Positions 1-10,613 of a DNA stretch of 64,000 nucleotides are shown here, in pieces. How positions within the stretch are numbered: position 1 is the stretch's first letter; every line of letters starts with the position of its first letter. Below the pieces are notes generated by a model, which had not been told where the DNA came from, made no database searches, and was given only the letters and a program-made list of their open reading frames with translations. The DNA comes from Malania oleifera (taxonomy: Eukaryota; Streptophyta; Magnoliopsida; Santalales; Ximeniaceae): contig NC_080423.1 in NCBI RefSeq assembly GCF_029873635.1, positions 109,075,087 through 109,139,086 on the forward strand, written 5' to 3'. Both the position numbers and the translations under genes were made by a program.

Positions 1-1070
1 GTGTTTTATAGATTTTCCAGATCATGTAGTTTTAGATACTTTTATTATAATTTTATGACTCGATCGCCACACACTAGTAGTAGCATATTTCCACTTACTG
101 AGCGTCGACTCGCCCCATTACTTCACCATTTTTCAGGTGAGACAGCTAGGTGAGTAGATTAGGCTCGCGGATAGGAAGTTTACATGATTACCCCGGTTGT
201 AGGGTGAGTTATGACAGGATTTTGCATTTTTAAGGTCGATGATGCTGGAGGGGTTTATTTTGTGTGGTTGTGGCTTGTATATACTGGATTCTGGTATTGT
301 ATAGCATATATATAAATGGTTATATGATTTATGTTTCCACTGCTTAGGTATGGATGTAGATATAATGGTAAGAATTTTGAGGATGTTACACAGGCTCCCC
401 ATCAGATATGGGTTAGGGAGGGCAGATCTGACCGGGGAAGTACAGTGGTTTACCCTGGTCAGCCAGCCAGGGTAGATCCCGCCTACGGGCCGCACAACCC
501 TGTCATGAGGGATTAAATCATGACACACAGTTATCCACAGGAAAGTTTTCAGTTATTACTATGTGTATACAGATTTACAGAGACAGAAAATATACTTATG
601 TACATTAGAAGTATTTTAAATAGTAACCTAAAATACTGATATGTTAAGCAACATGAAAATGGTGGTGGTTTCTATTACTTATACTGTATTTACATATCCA
701 GTTATACCTGATTACATAGAAATAGATTTTCATAATGTTGTAACTCATCTACCACACACTAGCAATAGCATATTTCGTCTTACTGAGCATTGGCTCATCC
801 CAATTACTTTAACATTTTTCAGGTGATCCTGGTAGGCAAGCAGATCAGGCTCGCAGGTAAAGGGGCCTCGGTATTGCCCTAACAGTTGTGTGAGTATTTT
901 TGGGAATATTTGGTATAGCCCTAGCCAATTGAGGGTATTCTAGAAAACAGACATATATGTTTATTTTAGGAAACACTTTAGCATTATGGTATTGTATATA
1001 ATTACATATGGTTATGTTTATTTGATTCCTGCTTCTCGCTGCTTAGGTTGATGATTGGGTTTAATCTAGC
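1..1070 (+). mobile_element. Ty3/Gypsy LTR remnants, two overlapping tails
   Basis: Two direct copies of the same LTR tail lie side by side (about 1-355 and 356-1065). Each carries a module with 'ccacacactag', 'agcatattt' and a polypyrimidine 'tttttcagg', closely matching the LTR at 31603-33602 (its tail is near 33170-33480). The second copy is followed by 'tggtatcaaagc' at about 1071, which resembles the initiator-Met tRNA primer site of plant Gypsy elements. The element is broken and extends left of the window. No coding domain is visible. Divergence between the copies suggests an old insertion. Confidence 0.7.
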
Positions 1071-2600
1071 ATGGTATCAAAGCATGTTAAATGTTATAGT
1101 ATAATAAAAAATAAAAAATAAAACTAAGTAAAATAGTAGGTCGATACATGTAATGTATGATAATATTTGTACAAAAAAAAATGGTATGAAAAATCTAAGT
1201 CTAGTATAAATTCCTAAGAGTTTTAGTCACAAATTTGAAGTTTTAAGACTACTTACATGAGACTCTAAACACATTAAATATATTTGAATCCTAATTCTTC
1301 ATGTAGTATAGCTTTAAGATCTTGCAAGCTTGATCAATGTTTCAGTAAACTTGTATTCTTCAAGACTTGTGACTTTAAGATGAGCTTTAGTCAATTCTTC
1401 ATCAAGTTTAACCATTGTGCTTGTGAAAACCACAATACCTGAAATTTAATCTTGGAAGCATTATTAGTATTCTTAATTTGTTATCATCAAAACGGGATTA
1501 AGCCTTGTTAGGCCAACACTCTAGCAATCCTATCAAAGATTATATAAAAGCAACCCCACTCCACACTGATATAGATGAACACTTCAAGTGTGCACTACAA
1601 TTAAACATGTCACCCATAAGGGCTATATAATTCATTAAGAGCAAGTACTCAACCTTATAATTAAACATGTCACCCGCACTTAAAGCTTTAAAAAGTTGTA
1701 GTGTTTCCTAGTGTCACAATCAACAACTCAAGATTCATAAATATTTTACTATTTATCACTTTAATCAACCCTATAAACCTTGTTCAAACCCTAATTGAAA
1801 GAAGACATCTGCTCTACTAATATCAGAATAACCCCTTTGATAGTTCATCTTATAAACATAGATGGTATAGGTAGAAGCAACAAATAAAAATTAATTGTCG
1901 TTTGAACCCAAGATATTGATTGCAGAAATGCCTTAAACATTAATCCAGACTTCATTTGCAATTGATTGGATCTTGTGCGTAGCAAACTCTAGAAAAAGAT
2001 TCATACAGTGATCATTCACCAGCAGAGTTAAGGGTATTGAACCTTGTAGTGCATCTAGGTCAAACCATCCATGGATTCACAAATCCCAATCGAAAAAACA
2101 TAATTTCCATATTTAAATCAACTTTCAAAACCAAGAAATGTAAATTTTCAGAATTACAACACACTAAAGAGCTAATCCAAGCCGAAGTGAACGAATCTTA
2201 TAAAAATAAAATATTAAAATAAAAAGAAATCACTTCACAAAACTAGATCAAATGAAGTTTACCCAACATGATACAAAGTTATGCTCACAAATTTGAAGGG
2301 GTACAAGTAGGGAAAATCTAGACCGTTAGGGCTTATTTTTCTTGTCAATTCATAAAAAAGAAAAATCATGACAAAGTAATCTATAGAAAGATGCATTAGC
2401 AGTGAACTGACAAACTCAAAAATTCATAGCAATTACCATCTCGCGATTGCACAGTCAATCAAGAAACGCTAAAGAGGCAAAGGAAGAGGCACAAAGATCA
2501 CTTACCAATTCAATGCAAAATATTAGCATGAAACTTTTGAATTCTTCTGACACTCACAATGGAACCAACCACGACAAACTTACTTTTGGTTTACTATTAG
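1071..2600. other. AT-rich stretch with no recognised gene
   Basis: No convincing coding region is seen. The stretch contains a short direct repeat of 'attaaacatgtcaccc' near 1600 and 1660, and scattered poly(A) tracts. It may be internal or flanking DNA of the LTR remnant to its left and the CACTA-like DNA to its right. Confidence 0.5.
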
Positions 2601-2617
2601 GTTAACCTGTACTTGGT

Positions 2618-2905
2618 AGGTACTAGCGGCGAAGGGAGGAGGGAGGATCGCAAGGGATCTGGGATAGGGAAGGGTTTTGGTGGTGACAATGGGTACTGAC
2701 GGTGCAGGGAGGAGGGAAAAGGGAGGAGCGCGAGGGAGCTAGGAGATGGAAGGGTTTCAGCGGTGGTGGTGGGTACTGGTGGTGGAGGGAGGAGCATAAG
2801 GGTGTTGGGATAGTGAAGGGTTGCGACTGTGGAAGTAGGTACTAGCGGCGCAAGGAGGAGGAAGGAGCCCGAGGGAGCTGGGAGAGGGAAGGGTTTCAGG
2901 CGAGA
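2618..2905 (+). repeat. G-rich tandem repeat, about four units of 70-80 bp
   Basis: Units begin with variants of 'ggtactagcggcg' near 2618, 2691, 2771 and 2840. They contain runs such as 'gggaggagg' and 'gggaagggttt'. A similar G-rich block at 4245-4490 precedes a second CACTA-like array, so this probably belongs to the interior of a CACTA-type element. No protein is supported. Confidence 0.65.
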
Positions 2906-2959
2906 GGGGATTTGGGGGATTCAGCACGAAGAAATGAAGGGGAAAGGGGGGGTTTTCTG

Positions 2960-3245
2960 GGTAAGGGTTTTAGTGACGGTTTCAAAAATAGTCACTAATA
3001 GTTGAATATTAGTGACAAAAATTTTTATCACTAATACCCAAAAAATCGTTGCTAATATTTTCCCAAAATAATTTGAACGGGAAATCTACCTTTAGTGACG
3101 AAAGTATTAGTGTCGATTTCATTTTATTTTCGTCACTAAAATTGCACTATTAATATGTTGACTATTAGTTATGAATTTTATTTTCATCACTAATGGCTCA
3201 TTATTAGTGACGATTTTATCTCTGTCACTAATAGTTTTGTCACTC
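2960..3245 (+). mobile_element. CACTA-type subterminal repeat array, first copy
   Basis: Alternating orientations of 'attagtgacgattt' and 'gtcactaatagt' occur every 30-50 bp. Subterminal arrays of this kind bind the transposase in En/Spm (CACTA) elements. Sequence and order match the array at 4500-4865, but no terminal inverted repeat is visible here. The copy appears cut before its end, with Copia-derived DNA following. Confidence 0.7.
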
Positions 3246-3254
3246 ATTATATAG

Positions 3255-3350
3255 ACCTTTCTTTAAATTAGAGCCCAATTTGAGCAAAGGTTTTAAGTGA
3301 TTAAAGGACCATTATGGACCTTTCTTTAAATTAAAGTTCAATTTGGGCTA
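3255..3350 (+). repeat. 60-bp tandem duplication
   Basis: The stretch beginning 'gacctttctttaaatta' near 3257 recurs near 3317 with few changes. It lies between the CACTA array and the Copia tail. Confidence 0.55.
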
Positions 3351-3379
3351 AGGGCAGTCAAAGAACAGGGTGACCTTTC

Positions 3380-3825
3380 TTCCATGAATGCACTAAACAT
3401 ATCAAGGTTGATTGCCACTTCATCTCTGAAGCATTTGAAGCTCAGACTATCTCTCTTCCTCATGTGTCTAACAATCTTCAAGTGGCAGATATTTCCACCA
3501 AAGCTCTCACACGGCAATGTCGTAATTTTCTTACAAACAAATGGATGGATGACCCACATCAATTTGAGGGGGGATGTCAATAGATCGAAGGCTATAAATT
3601 ATGCCTTGTTAAAAGCTATTCATCTAGGTGTATATACTTTCATAAATAGGAGAGGAGATTTAGCTTACCATGTATAGCTTCCTAAAATTACTCTATGTAA
3701 ATTAGCCAGCTTACCATATATAGCATCCTAAGATCACTCTGTGTAATTAACATGTACAAATTTAAGTTTCCTTGTATAACTTGCAGTATTGTCTATATAA
3801 TGAAAGACATTCTCAAAAGAGAGGA
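3380..3825 (+). mobile_element. Ty1/Copia 3' end: RNase H tail, polypurine tract and LTR fragment
   Basis: The C-terminal end of a Copia RNase H domain is recognisable at about 3385-3576, including KHIKVDCHFI and VADISTKALTRQ, a hallmark of the domain. A polypurine tract ('gagggggga') follows and an LTR begins at 3575 with 'tgtcaatag', running to about 3820. All other parts of the element are missing. It is an old, broken remnant lying between two CACTA-like blocks. Confidence 0.8.
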
Positions 3826-4239
3826 CAATTTGAACCATTTTGTTAAATATAACACATGAAAACAAACTGAAAAGGGACACAAGAGGGATGCTAGCATTAC
3901 AGACAAAAATCCTAATTATATGTTGTATATTTTGACATTGTATTTCAAATTATAAAGTACATCCAAAATCAAAATATAAAGGGCAAGATGAAAAAATATC
4001 AAAAGAAACTAATATAAAACTGAAGACATATGATTCTCCATAAGAAACGTCTCAATGTGCAGAAATATATATGCTCATATGATACTATTGATAAGTAACA
4101 AGTTCAACATAAATACGCAAAAGTAGATAGAAAATGTAACTGTCAAAACCATAGTTCAATATCAAAAGACAATAATAAACGCGCGCGCGCGTATGTACGC
4201 ACACAAAAATATAGTAACAAAAGAATAATAAGAAGAATA

Positions 4240-4865
4240 ATAAAATGAGGGGGAGGGGGAGGAGGAAGCATGGAGGAGACACACCTTCTTGTAGGCAGTG
4301 GTGGGTAGCGGTGGTGGTGCGACTGTCAGTGGTGCAGCGGTGGTGGTGTGTCCGATGGTGGAGTGGCGACGGTGGGCTTCAATCATGCAAGGATGACAGG
4401 AAGGAGGAAAGAGGGTTCGGTTGTGCATGGAGGTTTGGGATTTTAGCACAAATAGGGGGGACTTGGGATTTTAGCGCAAAAGGAAATTAAGGGTTGTAGG
4501 TAAGGGTTTTAGTGACAGTTTTTAACAATCGTCACTAATAGTAGATTATTGATGACAGATCACAACCGTCACTAATAGTACACTATTAGTGATGAATAGT
4601 TTCATTACTACTACCCAAAGAATCATTCCTAATATTTTTTCGCAATAGTTTGAGTGGGAAAAGGAATTTTAGTGACGAAAGTATTAGTGACGATTTCAAT
4701 TTCGTTACTAAAATTACATTATTAGTGATGATTTTAAAAACTGTCACTAATACTTTGACTATTAGTGACAAATTTTATTTTCGTCACTAATGGCTCATTA
4801 TTAGTGACGATTTTAGCTCCATAACTAAGAATTTCATCACTAAAAATCCTCCTTTTTGGGTAGTG
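4240..4865 (+). mobile_element. CACTA element 3' end, with G-rich block, subterminal array and terminus
   Basis: A G-rich block (4245-4490) leads into an array of 'ttagtgacg' / 'cgtcactaa' motifs from 4505 to 4850. It ends at 'cctttttgggtagtg' (4851-4865), whose reverse complement starts with CACTA ('cactacccaaaaagg'). The block parallels 2618-3245 in content and order, so the two look like duplicated element ends in the same orientation. No transposase is seen, so this would be a non-autonomous or truncated copy. Confidence 0.75.
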
Positions 4866-5616
4866 TTCGGGTCTTCTTATCGATCCCCACGTTCTCCTCT
4901 TTCTGTGCTCCTACTCTTCTTGAGGCATTCTCTGGGTTAGACTTTTATCCCCTCTAGTTGCTAGGGAAGCCTTCAAGTTGTAAAGCAATGGGCTTCACAG
5001 TTCTCTTTTATGAGAAGGATATGTTATCCTCCTCTATTTTCTCTAGGGTTTTACCCAGCCTCGAGACTTCACCAATAAACCCTTTCTTTCATGATGATAC
5101 ATCTCAATTCTTTTCTCTCTGATTTCTCTATTTCTTCGTGTGTTCTACCCTCTGCGAATGCCCCTATTTATAAGGTTGGGATCTGGGATCTCAACCAAGA
5201 CAAGCAATAGATAGAACTTTCCTTTTACAACCCTTTCCTTTTGCCGCACTTGCTTTCCTTCCTATAGCAAGAAATCTCATCCTTTTTGCGATTTGTCCAA
5301 TTCTCTTTCTTTATGGGTCCCTAGCCGAGTATTGGGATGGGATACACATAAATCTTGATATTTTCTCCAATTAATTACATAATCATTCAAATTTTGCTCC
5401 CTTTGCTGCTTGATTTCTTTCTGTTTTTGGGATGTAGGTACCCGCAAGGATGCTTGGGGATATTGAGTGCAACGCGCAAATTTATTTTTTTTTGCCCGCC
5501 TGTATTTTATGTATTTTTATATTTCCTTGTATTTTGTATTTCATATACATGTACAAAAAAAATGAAATTAATAAAAATATTATTTAAAGAAGCTCGGTTA
5601 AAATTGGGTGTCTACA
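4866..5616 (-). mobile_element. LTR remnant, minus orientation, probably Ty3/Gypsy
   Basis: Read on the minus strand, the stretch begins 'tgtagacaccc' at 5616, a common start for plant LTRs. A TATA-like 'cttataaataggggc' follows (plus coordinates about 5163-5177), then a leader-like sequence running to about 4866. No internal domain adjoins it, so it is a solo LTR or fragment. Its 5616 edge coincides with the left limit of detectable homology of the MYB duplication unit. Confidence 0.55.
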
Positions 5617-6456
5617 TCTACGTTTGGGACTTTGGATTTCAGGTTCTGAATTTGGATTTGTATGAATTGAACAAAACACAATGTAAAATTATATTAAGTT
5701 TAGTTCAAATTTATATAAATTCAAATTCAAGATTCAAAATTCTTACTTCCAAATACAACTTTAGAGAAAATGAATACTCATAAGGGCTCTGGAACCTTAA
5801 CTTAAAGTGTCATCTTCTAATTCAAGGTCACATGTTGCAATATGACTGTAACTTATTTTATTCCAATAATTGTTATTTGCAAATACATATCACATCATAT
5901 TAAATTGCTAGCATTAACTCTTGATTCCGTAGCTATTTACAAACATGTGTTGAAATTTGGCACATTTCTCCTAGGTATGACAAAAAGGATTGAGCTACTC
6001 GTGTTATTGAAAGTTTGGAATTCAGACTAAATTTAAATTTGTATAATTTGAATAAAACACCGTATTGACTTTAATGTCTATTCAAATATTCACAACTCTA
6101 AGTGTGATTAAATCTTAGCATCCGTTTGGAAGCACTAAAAAAAAAAAAAAATACTTCTAGTAATAATTTTGCCAATTTCTTGAAGTGGGACTATTAGCCT
6201 TCTTTAGCTTTTTGTCCATCACTTGGGCCCACAAGCTTACATCCGCTACTTGGAACTAATAAAAAAAAATCCAATATTATAGTGTGTTTACTTGAAGCTA
6301 AAAAGGGTTTTATATATATATATATAATTTGTTAAGACTTATTATAATATGTTACAACAAGACCTTTCCAAGCTTCCCATTTTTTTTTTTTTTAATCAAG
6401 GTGGTCTTCATCACCACTTCGTCTTTCTTGTTTTTTTTCCCCATTTCTCTCTCTCT

Positions 6457-6640
<184 letters not shown>

Positions 6641-6646
6641 AATTAA

Positions 6647-7760
6647 TTAGATGAACATTTCTTCATTGGTGTTTAAGAGATTTTGAAAATCATATTCGTT
6701 CCAACCATTCTGGTCCTCTTCCACAACAGTATTATTTGACTCCTTAGTTTGATCTAATGTAATTTCCTTAGCCGAGAGGCTTGCAGTAATCTCCTCAGCA
6801 AACCCTGTAAAACAACAATCCTCAAAAGTTCCATCACCTTTCTGAGGAAACAAAAGGCTTTCCCAACACTTGATCTGATAATTGTCCAGTACATCTAGTG
6901 GGGAAATTAGAAATGGGTTGTTGTGGTCTTCCGCCATTGATGGAGGAATGGGATCTTTTGCAACTAAGGGTTTATTTAACTTAGAAAAGTTCTTTTTGAA
7001 GTTCCAAGGGCGAGGCTTTATGACACTGATGGGTTTTGCAGTATTCTGGGTTACAACTTCCACCTTTGCTTGTTGATGACTTGAAACTCTCTTTTTGTGG
7101 AGGTGGGTGTTCCAGTAGTTCTTTACACTATTTGCTGTTCTTCCAGGCAACCTACCAGCAATTAATGACCATCTAACGGACAAAGAAAAGGGCATTATAT
7201 TTAACCAAGTCATTTATAATTAAAGCCATTAAATTAAAAAAGAAAAATCCTTTTGCATTTGAAACTCTTTGTTCAATATTTATGTTAGAATATATATAGT
7301 TAGGGGGAGTCTTTGTGTGGGCTTGATATACATGGTTGGATACCATCTTGGCCACTAAAGTTTAAGCTTTTGGGTCTTTGACCCAACCATGGACGTATAT
7401 ATGTCAATCTCTTGAAAAGACCTCGCTGATCCTAATAAATGGTATGAGAACCACCGACTTGTATTGGACTCGAGTGTGCATGCATGTTTCTCATGATGAT
7501 AGTGGATCCTACAAATGTTAATCTCATAGACGAGTGGACTCCCATGGATGAGTAATAGCTCTCCTTACATGACAAACAACGAATTTTCTTCAAGTGAGAA
7601 GTGAGAGTTACTTGAACTCACAAGTGAGGAAAATGTTAAAAATTCTATTTGTAAATTTGTCTCACATCAGTAAAATATAATAGATATAGTGAGACTTAGA
7701 TACATGCATAGTTGGACCCATGATCAAATGTCTTAAAATTTAAGGTTAAGCTGGTATCCA

Positions 7761-7809
<49 letters not shown>

Positions 7810-8236
7810 AAACTCAGCCCCAATCGTAATTTGTTTGGTGTTCACCCATGTATATCAAAGCCCAACCTTGATCCTAACTTTTTCGACCTTTTTATACTAT
7901 AAATATAAGCTTTATATTTTCTTGTTCTTTCCTTTTCTCTCACAAAATTTACAAACCAAAAGAAACCTGCAAAAAAAAAAGAAGAAGATATTCGAAGTAC
8001 AAGAAGGGATATTAATAATTAACTAAGAATGCTATTTCATAATTAATTAGTCCAACTATTAACTTGCCTGTTGCCCAAAAGCTGATGAAGTTTGATGATG
8101 AGATCCACTTCATCCGCTGAGAAACCTTTTCTATTAATATTCGGTCTCAAATAGTTCAACCACCTTAATCTACAGCTTTTCCTACATCGATTCAGTCCTG
8201 CAAATTAACACAACCAAATTTCCATCAATTACAAGA

Positions 8237-8272
<36 letters not shown>

Positions 8273-8388
8273 CCTGCTCTGCGAGGAACAAGATGCCAGT
8301 GGCCTTCCCCATAAACCTCCACGCACCTCCTCAGCATGAGATCTTCTTCCGCAGCCCACGCACCTTTCCTCACTCCTAAACTCCCCAT
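6647..8388 (-). CDS. R2R3-MYB transcription factor A (subgroup 6, anthocyanin-type)
   Basis: Exons on the minus strand are 8388-8274, 8197-8068 and 7172-6647 (115, 130 and 526 bp; 256 aa). The start is the ATG giving [11 protein letters not shown], where related proteins begin; an upstream in-frame ATG exists but adds unconserved residues. R2 has W11, W31 and W51; R3 has F64, W83 and W102, so the DNA-binding fold looks intact. Residues 70-89 fit the bHLH-binding pattern (D/E)Lx2(R/K)x3Lx6Lx3R, and KPRPWNF (134-140) is the subgroup 6 mark. Known relatives (PAP1, AN2, VvMYBA) activate anthocyanin genes in the nucleus together with bHLH and WD40 partners. The R3 signature reads ANSV instead of the usual ANDV. 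Intron 1 is canonical GT-AG and intron 2 is GC-AG. No defects are seen. The family call is firm; the pigment role is inferred from motifs. Confidence 0.93.
7173..8067 (-). other. MYB A intron 2 (GC-AG), with old repeat remnants
   Basis: The intron starts 'gcaagt' after exon 2 ('aacag') and ends 'gttag'. It contains a (TA)n run at 7761-7807 and a stretch ('acatg', 'ttggacccatgatcaaatg', 'ctggtatccacc') resembling LTR-like DNA near 43200. Gene B shares this stretch in its intron, so it predates the duplication. Confidence 0.75.
8239..8269 (+). repeat. (CT)n microsatellite beside the MYB A exon 1 donor
   Basis: About 30 bases of CT repeat lie inside intron 1, starting four bases from the GT donor at 8272-8273. 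Read on the gene strand they form a GA run. The equivalent run in gene B is about twice as long. Confidence 0.95.
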
Positions 8389-8955
8389 ACTGTAGTCACA
8401 TACAGCTTCCCTGCCTGCATTACATTTATACATATTATGATATGCATGCTCAATCACATATCTAGCTTATTACCTTGCTGGCCAATAAACACACACCGAC
8501 AAAAATAAGCTGGCTTTTGTACGTTAGCTGCTGGGATATAGACTTATCTTCCAAGATGGATGGGGACCTCAGCTTACGTGCATGGCTGCCGACCACAGAC
8601 CAATTCCATGAAAGCTGGGGACCAGGAGAAGAAATTGATGCCTTATGGGTCTGTGGTTTCCATCTGTTTTTTTCTAATTATAGTATGTGAACTGTCGCAT
8701 TGGTCGATATATCTACCAGTCCAAAACATTCGATTTGGAAAGCCCTTAGATTAGATGCATGCTTGCATCCAATCCCTTGGTAATATTACGGGCTACGTAG
8801 TACAGATATATATTTTCTGTTTGGGGTTGGTGGTAATTGGTACAAGTTCAATGATTGTGTAACAGTTGGGAGAAAAAAATTAGATTTTCCGGAGATTTAC
8901 TTTTCAGAGTGCTTTCATTGGATTGTAGGATTTAATGGGAGGACTACAATTGTCC
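8389..8955 (-). promoter_or_regulatory. Upstream region of MYB A
   Basis: About 570 bases upstream of the start codon are conserved with the region upstream of MYB B. They include 'cagcttacgtg' (about 8570-8580), an ACGT-core element also found near 21145. No TATA box can be assigned with confidence. Conservation only shows common origin, so promoter function is inferred from position. Confidence 0.45.
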
Positions 8956-10187
8956 TTTCGAAAGACTTAAGTTAGAGTTGCTTCAGATTGCAACAAAGAT
9001 GGTGACTATTAAGATTTATTTATTTTTTTTATATTCAATTCTATTAAAAAATAAAAAAATTATTCAAATATTTTTATTTTAAATATGATTAAAAATTAAG
9101 AAAAATAAAATAAGTAAAAACTGAAAATTTTATTAATTGACTGAATATATACTTTCTTAACAGCCAAAATGAAAATAAATAAATTTCTTCATTTTTTTAA
9201 AACATTATCTAATATTCTCAAAATTTTAAATAAATCCTCTCGGTCTTATACGTTAGCAAATTTCTTATTAAGCCTAATTCAATCATCATCTCACGAAATT
9301 CTGAATCGATTTGGCTGAGTTTCCATTAGCTTTTGGAAATATTGCTTCGGCATTTTTTGTTCCATACTTGAATGTTGCAAAGCTAGTCTAAAAACTTTCG
9401 CACTATTGCACTTGTACGGTTGTACATTTCATTACTATTTCTTCTAGGCTATCACTAAATATTGCCCTTCCATCTCCCAACCATTGTTATACTTACAAAC
9501 ACATGTATAATATTTTTTATTCTTGGACAAAAAGCATTAACCTCCCCATAAAAAGACATTAACCTTTCTTAAGATTTTAAAAATTTTAAGAACCACTCAT
9601 CAGATTTTAAGAATTCAGAAACTTTCTTGAGGTCTGCCAAAAAGACACAAATTTGTCTTTTTTGCAAACTTTAAGAGAGATCTCTAAAATTATTGAAACC
9701 TCGGGTGAGGTCCCTTGGGGTTTTGAAATTTGAAGGGAGGTGTCCGTCTTTTTGTCAATTCTCAAGGGAGATGAATGTCTTTTACTCTTATTCTTATTTA
9801 TATCAATAAAATAATAATAAAACTAAACACATAATTAATTAAGTAAATCAATTGTAAAGAAACCAGAAAGAAATTAAAAGATGACCAAAAATATAAGGGC
9901 ACAAGACACTAATCCCTTTCAACATTTGTGGAAAAGATACTTTTTATGAAACTTTTAAAATTTCAAGAATCTCATATAAGATTTTTAAAATTTTCCATAA
10001 ATTTCTTTTAAGCTTTGCCAAAAAGTCACTAATCTCGACCTTCTTATATTTTATAGAAAAATAAAAATTTTGAGAGATGTACACTAAAAATCAAATAGTC
10101 AAGGAAATATATAAAAATTTTAAAACCTCAATAAAAATGAGAGAGAGAGGGAGAGAGAGAGAGAGAGAGAGAGGATAATGACAACAA
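8956..10187. other. AT-rich intergenic DNA with MITE-like repeats
   Basis: No gene was recognised. Runs of A and T alternate with a repeat discussed at 9520-9790 and a weaker relative near 9895-10060. A (GA)n run lies at about 10141-10173. Confidence 0.6.
9520..9790. mobile_element. MITE-like element with inverted ends (copy 1)
   Basis: The left end reads 'ggacaaaaagcattaacctcc', and the right end 'gggagatgaatgtctttt' is roughly its inverse. The interior has repeated 'gaggt' / 'acctc' and poly-A/T tracts and no coding potential. A related copy is at 51291-51593 in the MADS intron. Non-autonomous DNA transposons have this form, but a target duplication was not confirmed. Confidence 0.5.
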
Positions 10188-10343
10188 TTATAATAACCTA
10201 GAAAAAAAATATTATTAATTAAAATTATTAATCAATTAATTAGTTAAATATTATTAAATTAAATAAATAAATAAACAAATAAAAGGAATAATATGAAAAA
10301 AAACTAATTGAAATAAAGATATATAAGGTTATGAAATCCAGAT
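10188..10343 (+). mobile_element. Older Gypsy LTR, left part (split by a later insertion)
   Basis: From about 10188 ('taataacctag') the sequence matches the start of the LTR at 38784 ('tgtaataaccc', then 'attaatcaattaattag'). It is interrupted at 10343 by the element at 10344-15647 and resumes at 15653. This is a host LTR for a nested insertion of the same family. Confidence 0.65.
10339..10343 (+). repeat. Target-site duplication CAGAT (left)
   Basis: CAGAT immediately before the element starting at 10344 is repeated exactly after its end, at 15648-15652. Confidence 0.85.
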
Positions 10344-10582
10344 TGTAAAGACCCAAAAAATTAAAATGATTAAAATAACAATAAAATAGATAAAATAACA
10401 AATAAATAAATAAAAGGAATGGCGTGGGAAAAAGAAGAAAAAAATTAATTAAAATTTAAAATTTTTAAAAAATTAAAATTAAAGAAATTAAATTAAATTA
10501 AGATAAATTAAATAATTAAATAATTAGTTATTAAATTAAACATTATTACATTGGATTTAAAAAAAATTAATTAAAATAAGAG

Positions 10583-10613
<31 letters not shown>

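Noticed and set aside
4162-4449. Overlapping frames in the G-rich CACTA block
   Set aside because: Composition-driven frames with no domain; they overlap a non-coding repeat block.
8182-8273. Extension of MYB A exon 1 into RERERER residues (also in MYB B)
   Set aside because: This is read-through into intron 1. The donor after RRAG (A) or HRAG (B) and the exon 2 continuation [13 protein letters not shown] fit the family exactly.
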